Assembly (NCBI GenBank): GCA_022494885.1
Contig: JAGVSM010003414.1
Span: 558,001 to 622,000 of the forward strand
Length of the DNA stretch: 64,000 nt
Direction: 5' to 3'
DNA from: Micrasema longulum
Taxonomy: Eukaryota > Arthropoda > Insecta > Trichoptera > Brachycentridae
Part shown: positions 53,590 through 63,800 of the stretch, piece by piece
Layout of the letters: each line of letters starts with the position of its first letter
Numbering within the stretch: position 1 is the stretch's first letter
Position numbers and translations under genes: made by a program
Notes under the pieces: generated by a model
The model's database searches: none
Told to the model about the DNA's origin: nothing
What the model saw: only the letters and a program-made list of their open reading frames with translations

Positions 53590-55145
53590 ACACTTCGTTC
53601 ATAAATTATTCACTCGCCCGAACCTCGCGACATTACTGATCCAAAAATATATTATGTAATGAGATTTTTTTTGAAGACTGTTCATTTTTTATTCTTAAAG
53701 TTAAAAACGTTTATTGCTGCTTCTGGGCCCTGAATAATAATAAATCTTGATTTACCATAGAATACAATGTCATACATACAAAAATAACAACAAAGGTAAA
53801 CATAGTTAAATGGTGGACTTATTGCCACTAGTAATTTCTTACAGTCTAACCAAAACTTAATAATAAATACAAAAAATAATTTTTAAAAATAAATAAAATA
53901 AAAAAACCAAATAAATAAAAAAGTTTAGAAAACACAAACAGTTAAAACACTATATTATATTATGGTGTCAATTGCTTACATTAATATAATAAACACACCT
54001 CTACACTTTCTCTCAAACAAATACACACGAACAAACATTTGTTGTACCACAATTTAATATGTATGATGTTTATTTAGAAACCTAGCTGGTCTGTCTTTAA
54101 AAAGTATATTTTTTATGTTAATTTATCATTGTTGACTGTTTGTTTCTGTAAAACAAATAAATAAGTAATTATGGGAAAATAACAGAAAAGCTTCAGCTGT
54201 CTATAAAAAAAATCAAATCTTTTTTGTACAAAAACATTATTAAAAATTTTAAGCACCTTCGTCAATAACCGGTATTTGAAGATATTTAAAAAAAATATTA
54301 ATTGATTTTTCATAATGAAAATTTGCTTTTACTTTATAGACAGTTAACATATAACTCAGCTTCCCATTGTAATCGGGGCCCTGAAAACCTGCCTAAATAT
54401 TTTTTTACCTACGCAGTGTTGTAATATAAGCGTCGATATATGCGTAGAACGCATTTCGATGGATTAAGACATATTATTCGTGAAATTTAGATTTGAAAAA
54501 AATATTACAAATAATAATTTCAGTTAAAAAAGCGCAGAAAGATTTGTAGCGTAAACGCAAAATAACGAAAACATGAAATGTGCCCTCGAGAAAGCGAACC
54601 AGATTGAAAATTGAATAAACAACGTTTGAATTGAATAATTAGATGGCCACTCCATCTCTGTGGCTGTCGGGGAAGGAAATATTCCTTATTTAGGGGAGGA
54701 CCTGGAATCTAGACTTGAGAGAAAAAATATTTCTCTTAGACGAGGAACGAGAGGTTTAAGCTGACTCGGAAAAAAAGAAACAAAAATACGCTTCTATAGA
54801 TCTTAATATTTTTTATTCGTGTCATAGAATGGGGTCACTAATTTATGAAACCTATAAATAATTATCTGGTGTTTTTGTTATAAGACGAAGTCTTATTTAA
54901 ATGAGGGTTAATATATATATTTTTTGAATAGTAAAACAAAAAAATTTGAAAATCATTTTTTTTTAAACCGTCTGAAAAGTCTTCCATATCGACAGCTTGA
55001 TCCGCGAACAAGACAACTGCAGTAAACCAAACTATACAGGAGCAACATGAAACTTTATTAAATACCAATAAGTTTGGCGTCGAATAAATCGGCGTTTATG
55101 ATCTGTTTGCAAAACAGTATAGGTGGAAAATATACAAATAAGCTT
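53590..55145. other. AT-rich DNA without supported genes
   Basis: 54560-54780 is less AT-rich but no frame or repeat is recognised. Short minus frames (54113, 54862) are not convincing. Confidence 0.45.
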
Positions 55146-55149
55146 AATT

Positions 55150-55280
55150 AAAGTAAAATTAAGTAAACAATAAGTAAAATTAAAGTGAAGTAAATTAAAG
55201 CTAAGTAAAATTAAAGTTAAGTAAAATTAAAGTTAAGTAAAATTAAAGTTAAGTAAAATTAAAGTTAAGTAAACGTAAGT
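55150..55280. repeat. 16-bp tandem repeat
   Basis: TAAGTAAAATTAAAGT repeats about six times from 55190 to 55270, with degenerate units on both sides. Confidence 0.92.
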
Positions 55281-55514
55281 AAAAGTATAAGCAAACATAT
55301 TAGGCACTGTCTTTTCTCACTAGGTATAGTAGTAAATACCCGTTCTGAGGTAGACTGCATATTTTTTAAAGTATAAATTACGGCATATTTTTTTTTAAAT
55401 GTCTTAAGATAATTAATACGAAATTAAATAATATATAAAAATATGATTATCTTACAAAAAATTATGAAACACCTACATGTTTTATCATATTTCTAGGTTC
55501 AAAATCTTTATAAT

Positions 55515-55765
55515 ATCAACAACAAACACAAGCCATCACGCCGTTTCCCCGTAAGGGAAGGCAGATAGGATAGAACGCCACATCAATCTACACTATCTTT
55601 GCATACAGATCACGCATCCTCTACATTCATACATCTTCTCATGCACGCGCGCCGATTATTCCGACTTTTGACGTGTCCATCTCCAGGTAATTGTTGGATT
55701 TGGTCATGCCATATCTTTCTCGGTCCTCCTCTATTTCTGTATCCATCGACATTCGCATTGTTAAT
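55515..55765 (-). pseudogene. RTE-like LINE 3' end, inverted copy
   Basis: Complement of the 28507 element: tail ACAACAAACACAAGCCATCA, then CGCCGTTTCCCCGTA and the reverse of the RGRPRKTW region at about 55720-55740. More diverged than the other two copies, with small insertions. Confidence 0.87.
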
Positions 55766-55769
55766 TATT

Positions 55770-56165
55770 ATTATTATTATGTTTATTAAATTACATATTC
55801 TACCATATAGATGTATTACTATTATTACTTAAGTGTATGATTTTGTATTTATTTTTACTATAAATTAATTACCGAAATGAATTATACAATTACCATAAAT
55901 TATTAATTACATATTTCCATGTATTATTAAATAACTTTTCTGCATTCCATTTGTTGACATGTATAAACTTTTATAATAAATATTTTTTTATTGTTATTTT
56001 GTATATCGTTTTGATTATTTTGTATATTTTTTAATATGTTTATAAATGTTTTTGATTTATATATACAAGAGTCTTAACACGGAATTTTCCAACAAGTCGG
56101 GACACAAAAAATTATAATTATGCTATGGTAAAATTGTGTATTTTGTGCATTAAATATATAGTTTT
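55770..56165 (+). repeat. Dispersed repeat (inverted partner at 59213-59645)
   Basis: Shared blocks include TTTATATATACAAGAGTCTT, AACACGGAATTTTCCAACAA, GTCGGGACA and AAAATTGTGTATTTTGTGCA; the partner reads the complement in reverse order over about 400 bp. Likely a decayed LINE or DNA element. Confidence 0.75.
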
Positions 56166-56169
56166 TGTT

Positions 56170-57145
56170 AAAAACTTAGCCGCTCTTTCGCTATCTATTC
56201 GCTCTACATGTCCAAACACCAAAATACGAGCATTGTCATTTTGCCAAATTATGTATTAGACGTAATAAAATCTGTATAATACCTACAGTCAATTTTACAA
56301 AAAATTGAGTTATCTTATTTACGGATTAAACCGTCGATATTCCCTTTAAAAAAATATTTTCCAACTATGTTGTAATACAAAGGTAATAATAATATATTTT
56401 TTGAGGAAATTAAGGTAATGGTACAAGTACCTTTTCCATACATACATATATGTACGCATCCACTTTTCACAATGCTGAATCCCAACTCAACACTGGGCTC
56501 TTGGCCTCATAAAGTTATATTTGTATTTCTATGAATAAATGAAAAATGAATAAATGAAAATGTATACATGCATTTGTATTTTTCACATACAGATAACTAA
56601 AGAGTAAAGTGTACAAATTTGATAACTTAATACTATAATATGAAATAAACTTAAATTTACAATGTACTGCATAAAAATACAATTAAAAAAATAAAGGTAT
56701 CTTTGAAGAGCAAAAAAATAAAAATCATAAAATAATTTAGTAACAATACAGAATGAGTAATGATATCATAATTGTTAATAAAAATATTTAAAAATATATT
56801 CCGTTCAAATAATTATTTTGTTTAATCTGTTAATTACGAACATTAAAAAACATGTACAAATCTGGTAAGGTAGTGGAACTTTACAAAGACCAAGAATAAT
56901 GAAAAATTTTGTTGTGTTTTTTTTAAGAAAGAGTATTCGGAAAAAATCTGAATCGGTACATTTTGCGTTATTCAAAAATACGAAAACGGCAAATAAACCT
57001 TGGCGCTTTTATAGGTTTTCAATGGTCCTAGCTCCCATAAAAAACTATGTACACGCATGCACAAGACACGCTAAAAAATCACTGCTATGTTGCCATAATC
57101 TAGGGAGAAAATACAGGAATACGTTTGTGTGAAAGAATGTTAGAC
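56170..57145. other. AT-rich DNA without supported genes
   Basis: A 77-codon plus frame at 56899-57132 has no recognised domain. It ends just before the LINE family Y tail and might be a decayed C-terminus, but no motif shows it. Confidence 0.45.
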
Positions 57146-57149
57146 CGCA

Positions 57150-57262
57150 TTTTCTCTTAATTATTATGACTTAACACGGGCACAGCCTAAAACGCAATAA
57201 TACGTTCGTGAGTATGTAAACTGTATTTGATTATGTTAATGAAAATTAATTTGAAATAAAAA
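57150..57262 (+). repeat. LINE family Y 3' tail
   Basis: TTATTATGACTTAACACGGG, CACAGCCTAAAACGC and AATAATACGTTCGTGAGTAT, then AATTTGAAATAAAA. Third copy of the tail seen at 7865 and 18062; its hairpin is partly decayed. Confidence 0.7.
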
Positions 57263-57469
57263 AATAATTAAATCCTAGTAACCATGAGTTTTTTATTTGC
57301 AAGAAATCTATATCGTATTACAGAGTGTTTAAAAATCAGAATAATTAATGGTTGCAAAGGACAATCGATAAAAAATAGCAAATCTATTAATATTTTTGGA
57401 CTAAGCTTCTAATGTCCGCAAATTACAATAAAAAATAGAAAATGTTATTTATTTATGATCATTTTATCA

Positions 57470-57735
57470 TCTTCATTCCCTTTCCACACCTAATGGTGCA
57501 CGGTGGTGGGCACGGCATTGGTACACCAATCGCAGCGTATCTTGATAAGTTTTGTTATATGAAAGTAAGATGATCAGTCTTACGTTTCAGGTACCAGCTC
57601 AGGGACTATGAAATATTCTAGTCTAAAACACCTGTTTAAATCAATATTTCATGTCAACCATACCGGTAATCAAACCCGAGACCTCTCGCATGGTAGGCAA
57701 ACGAACTGACCACTACACAACGAGGCCGACTATAA
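57470..57735 (-). repeat. tRNA-derived SINE (family 1), complete
   Basis: Same layout as 47098-47365: minus-strand head GTCGGCCTCGTTGTGTAGTG, CTACCATGCGAGAGGTCTC and GTTTGATTACCGG, body TGGTACCTGAAACGTAAG and ACTGATCATCTTACTTTC, tail GAATGAAGATGATAAA. Confidence 0.9.
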
Positions 57736-57884
57736 TAATTTTATTAATATAAACGGATGGATAAAAAAAGTACGGGTAGATCGATTCAGATATTTTTTTT
57801 AATTAAAAATATTTATATTTTATAGCATTTTAAACTTTTATCGGTGAGATAAAACTAGAGATGAAATTTTTAACTTTAGTTTAA

Positions 57885-58307
57885 CTAAAATAATGAGCAG
57901 ATGCTAACTTTAAAAACTACGCCACGCCAGACGAAATATAACTTGTTTTTAGTGAACTCATTTAAAATATTTCCGCGATACTTAATTCCATTTGAATCTG
58001 TGACACTGATATCCAAAAGCTTTATATACGGTAACTTCTCGAAATGTGAAAGGTAACTTAGACAGGATACATTCAATGAATCAAAATTAAAATTTGAAAG
58101 GTAGGGTAACGCGTCGCTGGCAAAGTTAGTTTGATACCCGGAACTTGGTCTGTACGACCAACCATCGCCAACGTGAAGTTCCGCCATTAGGAATACCAAA
58201 TGTGACTGCACCAACTTCAGACAGGTGGGGTAACACGACCAACTTGTACCTTGGTTTGGTATAAATGACAACGTGCATAATTGAACAAGCGGAATAAACG
58301 TCTCGAC
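57885..58307 (-). CDS. Exon-like ORF of unknown function
   Basis: A minus-strand frame of 140 codons ends at a stop at 57885-57887. It opens directly after TAG at 58308-58310, and that TAG is the end of a T-rich CTTCTTTGGCTAG run, which would serve as a 3' splice site. Residue use is unlike the Lys/Asn/Ile-rich junk frames of the window: Ser, Leu, Cys, Tyr and Trp are common, and DALPYLSNFNFDSLNVSCLS plus FEKLPYIKLLDIS look leucine-rich-repeat-like. An AATAAA on the minus strand lies about 140 bases downstream (57741). No family is recognised. It could be a terminal host exon, a retro-copy or a transposon piece; no partner exon was found. Confidence 0.35.
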   Translation of the reverse strand, partial: VETFIPLVQLCTLSFIPNQGTSWSCYPTCLKLVQSHLVFLMAELHVGDGWSYRPSSGYQTNFASDALPYLSNFNFDSLNVSCLSYLSHFEKLPYIKLLDISVTDSNGIKYRGNILNEFTKNKLYFVWRGVVFKVSICSLF

Positions 58308-58892
58308 CTAGCCAAAGAAGTTATTATACGAGTCGATGGTTCCCAAACCTACTATGCCCGTGGGCTCCCCCCCCCCCCCTCTTAAAGCAAAAACATGACC
58401 ATAAACCCCCAAGTGGGATAAGTCTACCTACATAACGGCATAATATGAAAATTATAAAATTAATTTTATGTCTTGAATGGAAGCTGCGATTTAAAACAAA
58501 ATATTTCAAATTCAGTTTACTGAAATTTAAACTTTTTTTTAGATTTTTTTAAGAAGATGGGTGAAACTGAAGCGACGATATGAGAATATTTTTAATGTTA
58601 AACTTTGTTTGTGAATAACATTCTCCAGTCGGTTCTTTTTTTCGTGTTAAGGTTCATAACTGCCTTGTACATTGAAAGCCCCCACCCACTTACCCGGATC
58701 TGTTTTAAAGGTCTTGTGGTCTTTTTTCGGTTCTGGACATTGCAAAAACAGTTTTATTTCAGCTGTAATGAACGGATTGTTTTTTTCAAAAAAAATATTT
58801 GTTTACATACTAAAGATTCACGTTTTTTTTTTTTTTTCATTTACATTTACTGCTTTTAATGCCCCGCTTCTATCGCCGTCGGAGCAACCTAA

Positions 58893-59125
58893 AGCTAGGG
58901 TTTCCTAGAACAGCGGTGCCCGTATCTCAACGGCCGTAGTGAACGGTGATACGGTGGACAGCCGTCGTAACAGTGACTAGAAAGTGGTTTCCTAGGGAAA
59001 CGGGGTTGATAACACCATTAAAAAATAAAACCTCTCTCTAGTCACCGTTACGACGGCTGTCCACCGCATCACCGTTCACTACGGCCGTTAAAATACGGGC
59101 ACCGCTGTCCTAGGAAACCCTAGCT
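58893..59125. mobile_element. 233-bp palindromic MITE, second copy
   Basis: Same termini and arms as 13802-14044 (AGCTAGGGTTTCCTAG ... CCCTAGCT), flanked by TAA (58890-58892 and 59126-59128). The right arm is closer to the first copy than the left; the centre is altered by an A-rich change near 59025. Confidence 0.9.
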
Positions 59126-59212
59126 TAAGTATGAACAGTAAATTCGTCACCCTCAATAGAATTTTCCCAATGCTGACGGTGTAGGGTATTTTTTTATATT
59201 TTTTTTTTATTT

Positions 59213-59645
59213 ATTTAATGCACAAAATACACAATTTTATCATAGAGCACAATTAAATATATTTTTTATGTCCCGACTTGTTAGAAAATTCCGTGTTAAG
59301 TCGGAACTCTTCTATATATAAATCAAAAACATTTATTAATATATTTAAAAAATTAACAAAATAATCAAAACAATGTACAAAATAATCAAAACAATATAAA
59401 AAATAATAATAAAAAAATATAAATAGTAAAAATGTATACATGTCGGAAAATGGAATGCAGAAAAGTTACATAATAATATATGGTAATATGTTATTAATAA
59501 TTTATAGTAATATTGTAATTCAATTCGGTAAATAATTGATATTAAATAAATACAAAATAATACAATAAAGTAATAATTGTAACACATCTACATATATAGT
59601 AGAATATATATTTTAATAAACATAATAATAAAGTTAAAAAATATA
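59213..59645 (-). repeat. Dispersed repeat (partner at 55770-56165)
   Basis: Inverted copy of 55770-56165, nested in the candidate hAT. The clearest match is 59213-59345; beyond it similarity is carried by AT-rich sequence. Confidence 0.7.
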
Positions 59646-59840
59646 TTTACAAATAATTATGCATCACTATTAAGTTCATTCAAATATGATATACACATAT
59701 ACGTATATGGATAATTATGAAGACAGCGTCGATATTATATATTTATTCCCGAAGCAATCTCATACAGTGGTCTCTACCCCTCGATAAATTTCAATTATGG
59801 ATCTTCATCTTAAATATGATGTTGTTTTGGAGAACTTTAT

Positions 59841-60080
59841 ATGTTCATCCAAGACGTTAAATTGGAGCTATATATGAAAAGTGTCTCCGAGCAAACATCG
59901 TACGTGTTCTCGGTATTAATAAGTTTAGGTTACGTGTGTTGGTTCATTAGCTTGTTAGTAAACCAGAAGAAACAAGTCCGAACGGGAGAACCAGAACCGT
60001 TACCACCGCTCCATCGGCCAAATGATTTAAAACTAACTAGCCCAAAAGAAAATCATTGTTTACATTCGCTCTATTCCTAG
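59841..60080 (+). other. 79-codon ORF with one predicted membrane segment, unrecognised
   Basis: The frame starts at an ATG and contains a hydrophobic stretch (about residues 22-42) followed by a basic, proline-rich tail (EPEPLPPLHRP). Composition differs from neighbouring junk. It lies inside the candidate hAT but does not resemble a transposase. It is followed by an AACCAACCT-type simple repeat at 60155-60205. Function not assigned. Confidence 0.25.
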
Positions 60081-60399
60081 CGCCAACATATTCAACATGA
60101 AAACCTAGCATCAACCTATTCAAAATTTAGCATCTTAGTCAAGACCTATCAACTAATCTATCAACCGACCTATCAACCAACCTAAAACCAACCTAAAACC
60201 AACCTTATTAACCCTTGTCTTGTACACAGATTTGTAACAGATATATTTTTATATTAAACCTTCCGCAGACCTCCTGACGTTATCCGAACACCACAAAATT
60301 ATTTTTGTTTCTCCACAGCTCAGAAGTCACAAAAACTTCAGAAGGCCCATTTTGGGAACCACTGGTATGAGTACATCTAAATATATAAATGCAGCGTAT

Positions 60400-61290
60400 T
60401 GGGTAAATTGGACAATCCAGATAAAAAAACTGAGACAATTATGGACAGACTAAATCATGATCTTAATAATGTATCACTGTGGCTAAAAGTTAATAAATTA
60501 AAATTAAATGTTAACAAAACTAAATATATGAATATAGGAAACAAAATAATAGAAATTACACCATCAATTGTAATAGAAAATGAAAATTTAATGAAGTCAA
60601 TGAAATTAAATATTTAGGTGTAATGTTGGATTCAAAACTTACATTTCACCAAAATGCCAAGATGGTAATAAATAAGATTGCAAAAAAAATATCAATTTTG
60701 GGAAGGATCAGAAGATTTATTGATAAGGACTCTTGCAAAACTATTTACAAAGCAATTATTGAACCACATGTTAACTACTGTAGTAGCATTTTATTTTATC
60801 AAACAAAGAAAACATAGATAAACTAACTGTATTACAAAATAAAGCCTTTAGAATCATTTTGAAAAAAAAGAGAAATACGAGGGTAAAGTCGATGGTAAAT
60901 GAAATGAGATTTCTAACATATAAACAAATAATATTTTACAATACAATGATATTTGTTCATAAATTATAAACTCTAATAAAAAACAGAATTTTGGAAAAAA
61001 ATTGATCGGAACCAGCATGAACACGATCACAATACTAGAGAAAAGAACAAAATTAGACTTCCATTTAGGAAAAAGGCAAAGTCACAAAATTCAATTTTAT
61101 TTAAAGCAATTAAAAAGTATTACGAAATGGAAAAAAATATTTATGAAGAAAAAAACATATCAAAATTAAAAATAATAAGATATATGTGATAAACAACTTA
61201 TAAATTAAATATATTTGCAATGTTATTATTAGAACACACATAACGATATGTATGATATGTGTGCCCTACTTTAAGATTTAAATTTAAAAA
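60400..61290 (+). pseudogene. LINE family Z: RT C-terminal half and 3' UTR
   Basis: The frame reads LNHDLNNVSLWLKVNKLKLN, then KTKYM, a stop/frameshift near 60616, GVMLDSKLTFHQNAKMVI and IIEPHVNYCSSILF. After another break near 60815, ENIDKLTVLQNKAFRIIL, RFLTYKQIIFYNTM and a C-terminal NTREKNKIRLPF follow, with stop near 61190. This is the normal order after the YxDD core in non-LTR reverse transcriptases. The 3' UTR contains CACACAT / ATGTGTG arms before the GCCCT box and A-rich end. Tails of the same family lie at 10795 and 25790. Confidence 0.87.
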
Positions 61291-61371
61291 AAAATTAGAA
61301 CTGTTTTGGTTTACGTTTATTTTTTTAAAAATCCTGAAAATGGAAATCGAGTGAATGTACAAGTAAGTCAG

Positions 61372-61420
61372 GCTCGTGGCATAGTGGTTGGCGCGCTCGC
61401 CTACCATGCTTGAGGTTCAC
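61372..61420 (+). repeat. tRNA-derived SINE head fragment (family 1)
   Basis: GGCTCGTGGCATAGTGGTTG, GCGCGCTCGCCTACCATGC and TTGAGGTTCA, cut before the B box. Confidence 0.75.
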
Positions 61421-61535
61421 AAAATCACAAAAATATCACAAAATAATAATAATAATAATTACAATTGCATTTGTAAAAGCGTTTACGATAAAAAATAAAA
61501 AATTGCAAAATCATTAAATAATAATTACTATACCA

Positions 61536-61800
61536 TATCGACGGTGGAAAGGAAAAGTTTATAAGTGACATGAAGCAACTTTACAGAAGAGCCAATTAAA
61601 GTTGTTTTTTTTTATTAGTTAATAAAAATGACATATTTAATTTTTTTATTTAAATTATTTAGGAATTACACCTAAATAATTGGTATATATGAGATTATTT
61701 TATTAATTAAAGAAAGTACAAAAAAAACTTTTAATTGGCTCTTCTGCAAAGTTACCACATGTCGCTTAGTAACTACATATTTCCTTTCTACCGTCGGTAT
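61536..61800. mobile_element. 265-bp fold-back MITE
   Basis: The left arm (TATCGACGGTGGAAAGG, then CAGAAGAGCCAATTAAAG and a T-run) is mirrored on the right (CTTTTAATTGGCTCTTCTG, CCTTTCTACCGTCGGTA). Arms are about 120 bp and meet near 61660-61675, where AATTATTTAGG / CCTAAATAATT forms the hairpin tip. No coding sequence; TA flanks are possible. Confidence 0.83.
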
Positions 61801-61804
61801 ATTA

Positions 61805-62480
61805 TGAAATTCTCCACAGAGAATTGATCGTCTTTAAAAATGTGAGTCAAAAAAATATAGTGGCATTTACATTACCATTTTTCAGTACTGAAATAAATAG
61901 TTTAATTTTAACAATAGGACATAAACAACAGATAAGAAAGAACACAAAAAATATGTATATCATAAATTAATTGATTCACCTAATAAATAGATTTAAAAAA
62001 ATAAAACACTTTATCCTTATAATCCATATAAATAATTAGAGCGGATATTTTTTTTTATTTACATTTTGTTCACCAAGCCGAAAAATCACGGAAAAACAAA
62101 CTTAATTACAAAATGAATTGAAGCTGCTAAAAATCAGTTTAGTTCAACATGAAAATAATGAAAAACGAGTTTCGAGGCTAAGAAAATAATAAGAATCTCA
62201 TTAATCATTCTATCGACTTACTTCGTCTGTGTCTTATTCAAAAGCTCTGGGCTCGTATTACAATGGAAAGATAACGTGTATCTTCAATTTTATCGACAAA
62301 GTAAAATAAAATTTATGTATGAAAAATAGAATATCCTTTATTTTTTTTTCTAAATATGTTTAATTACAGTTTACCGAAGTAGATAATTCTATTTTTTTAT
62401 TTTTTTATTAATCAATATATTTTCATAAACGGTACATTTTTAAAAATTCTAATACAAATATACTTTTATACATCTAGTAA
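61805..62480. other. AT-rich DNA without supported features
   Basis: Nothing recognised beyond AT-richness. Confidence 0.5.
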
Positions 62481-62483
62481 ATG

Positions 62484-62516
<33 letters not shown>
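62484..62516. repeat. (TA)n microsatellite
   Basis: About 32 bases of alternating TA, directly at the 3' end of the inverted LINE tail at 62517, so it probably grew from that tail. Confidence 0.95.
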
Positions 62517-62519
<3 letters not shown>

Positions 62520-62765
62520 GGATAATTTATATAGCGCCATTTTTGTGAAAATCACCTCAAGGGCGCTGTACAATTAATAAATATCCCAGTACGTCTTGCA
62601 GCTACAGAGGGCATGGACGGTTGGGATTCTAGTTCCGCGTTTTCAATTAAGATCAATCAAAAATTATAACAGATAGGAGCTAGATTACAGGACGTCTTGC
62701 AGCTACAGAGCGCATAGACAGTTAGAAATTTAGCCCCCATTTACACATTTTGAAACTGTAGCTCT
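62517..62765 (-). repeat. LINE 3' UTR with iterated boxes, inverted copy
   Basis: Complement of 27480-27670: tail TTTATATAGCGCCATTTTTG, GGGCGCTGTACAATTAATAA, then two boxes (CGTCTTGCAGCTACAGAGGG at 62614; GACGTCTTGCAGCTACAGAG at 62693), each followed by a CATGGACGGTTG or CATAGACAGTTAG and an ATTTAG/ATTCTAG. Confidence 0.8.
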
Positions 62766-62767
62766 CC

Positions 62768-62815
62768 AAAAGATTAGCTCTTGTGCTTGGAGAGTGACTT
62801 ATACTATAATAGTTA
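62768..62815 (+). repeat. Short dispersed repeat (partner at 38968-39025)
   Basis: AAAAGATTAGCTCTTGTGCT, TGGAGAGTGACT and TAGTTATTTA match 38968-39025. Confidence 0.65.
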
Positions 62816-62819
62816 TTTA

Positions 62820-63635
62820 TTTATTATAATTTATATAACTTTGAATATACGAGAACATGATAAAAAATAACTTATAGGATATAAAAAAATAAGCTGAAAA
62901 TAATAATACATTAATATTAATTCAAATGGAATGCAGTTTTTACACGGGTTCAAAAAAATTATTTAAATTTACTTTGAATTTATTTATTGACATGTTAGTA
63001 GTTTTTAGTTAATTGGGGAGATTATTGTAATTTTTGATACTTTTCATACAAATTAACACATTTTTGTACATAAATATCTTCTTAACTTTATAGACATTCG
63101 AAGATAACTCTGTTAACTTCTGATTGTAATTGCCCCGTAGCAAACTTTTGTAGCATAAAAATATATCTACAATATTACGTAACAGCGGATTGATGAAAAA
63201 ATTATAGTCGGTATTAATTTTTGGTTTATATTTGAAAAATCGATAGTGTTGTTTAGCTCATCAGTATTTATTTTTGAAACGTGTATCATCAAAGATAAAA
63301 ACAGAATTACACTTGTTGCAATACAGATGAAAAACGAAGAGACATATAAGTTAGAAAACAAAAGAAAAAAAAAATATATGGGGACCTAATAAACCTCTTC
63401 TAATTTTAGCAGCCATAAACGATTACTTAAATTATAATAGATGAGGAGTTAAGGAATATAAATTTAATATAAATAATAACCTATGTATAAAAGGGTCAAC
63501 GGGAATAGATTTTAAAATATTTATGTCGCATTGGGTGTTAAAGACTTTTTTTCAATTATTGGAAAGCAATTATTGAAATAACATAATATTTTTAATAAAA
63601 ACTGTTATTATATTTGTAATATTTTTTTATTAAAA
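62820..63635. other. AT-rich DNA without supported features
   Basis: A 64-codon minus frame at 63167-63361 is not convincing. Confidence 0.5.
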
Positions 63636-63639
63636 ATTA

Positions 63640-63800
63640 ATATTTGCGTTCTTATGATTTTCCAAATATTTTAATTTCGAGACCATTTTCAAGGAGTTGT
63701 AAATAACTCACGGTTAAAAAACAGGAATCAAGGGGTAGAGTGGAATTCGAACCTCGAACCTCTGATCCGTGAGTTCGAAACACTATCCATGAAACAAAAA
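63640..63800 (-). repeat. tRNA-derived SINE (family 3)
   Basis: Minus strand: GTTTCGAACTCACGGATC, AGAGGTTCGAGGTTCGAATTCC (B box region), body GTGAGTTATTTACAACTCCT and tail GGAAAATCATAAG. Same family as 29685-29850 and 40185-40345. Confidence 0.8.

Larger units (their letters stand above)
58334..60364. mobile_element. Candidate degenerate hAT element
   Basis: The left end CGATGGTTCCCAAACC and the complement of the right end, CAGTGGTTCCCAAAATGGG, both resemble the hAT terminus CAGTGGTTCCCAA. The flanks ATACGAGT (58326-58333) and GTATGAGT (60365-60372) are 8-mers agreeing at six of eight bases, as expected of an old 8-bp hAT target duplication. A MITE (58893-59125) and a dispersed repeat (59213-59645) are nested inside. 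No hAT transposase was recognised. Confidence 0.55.
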
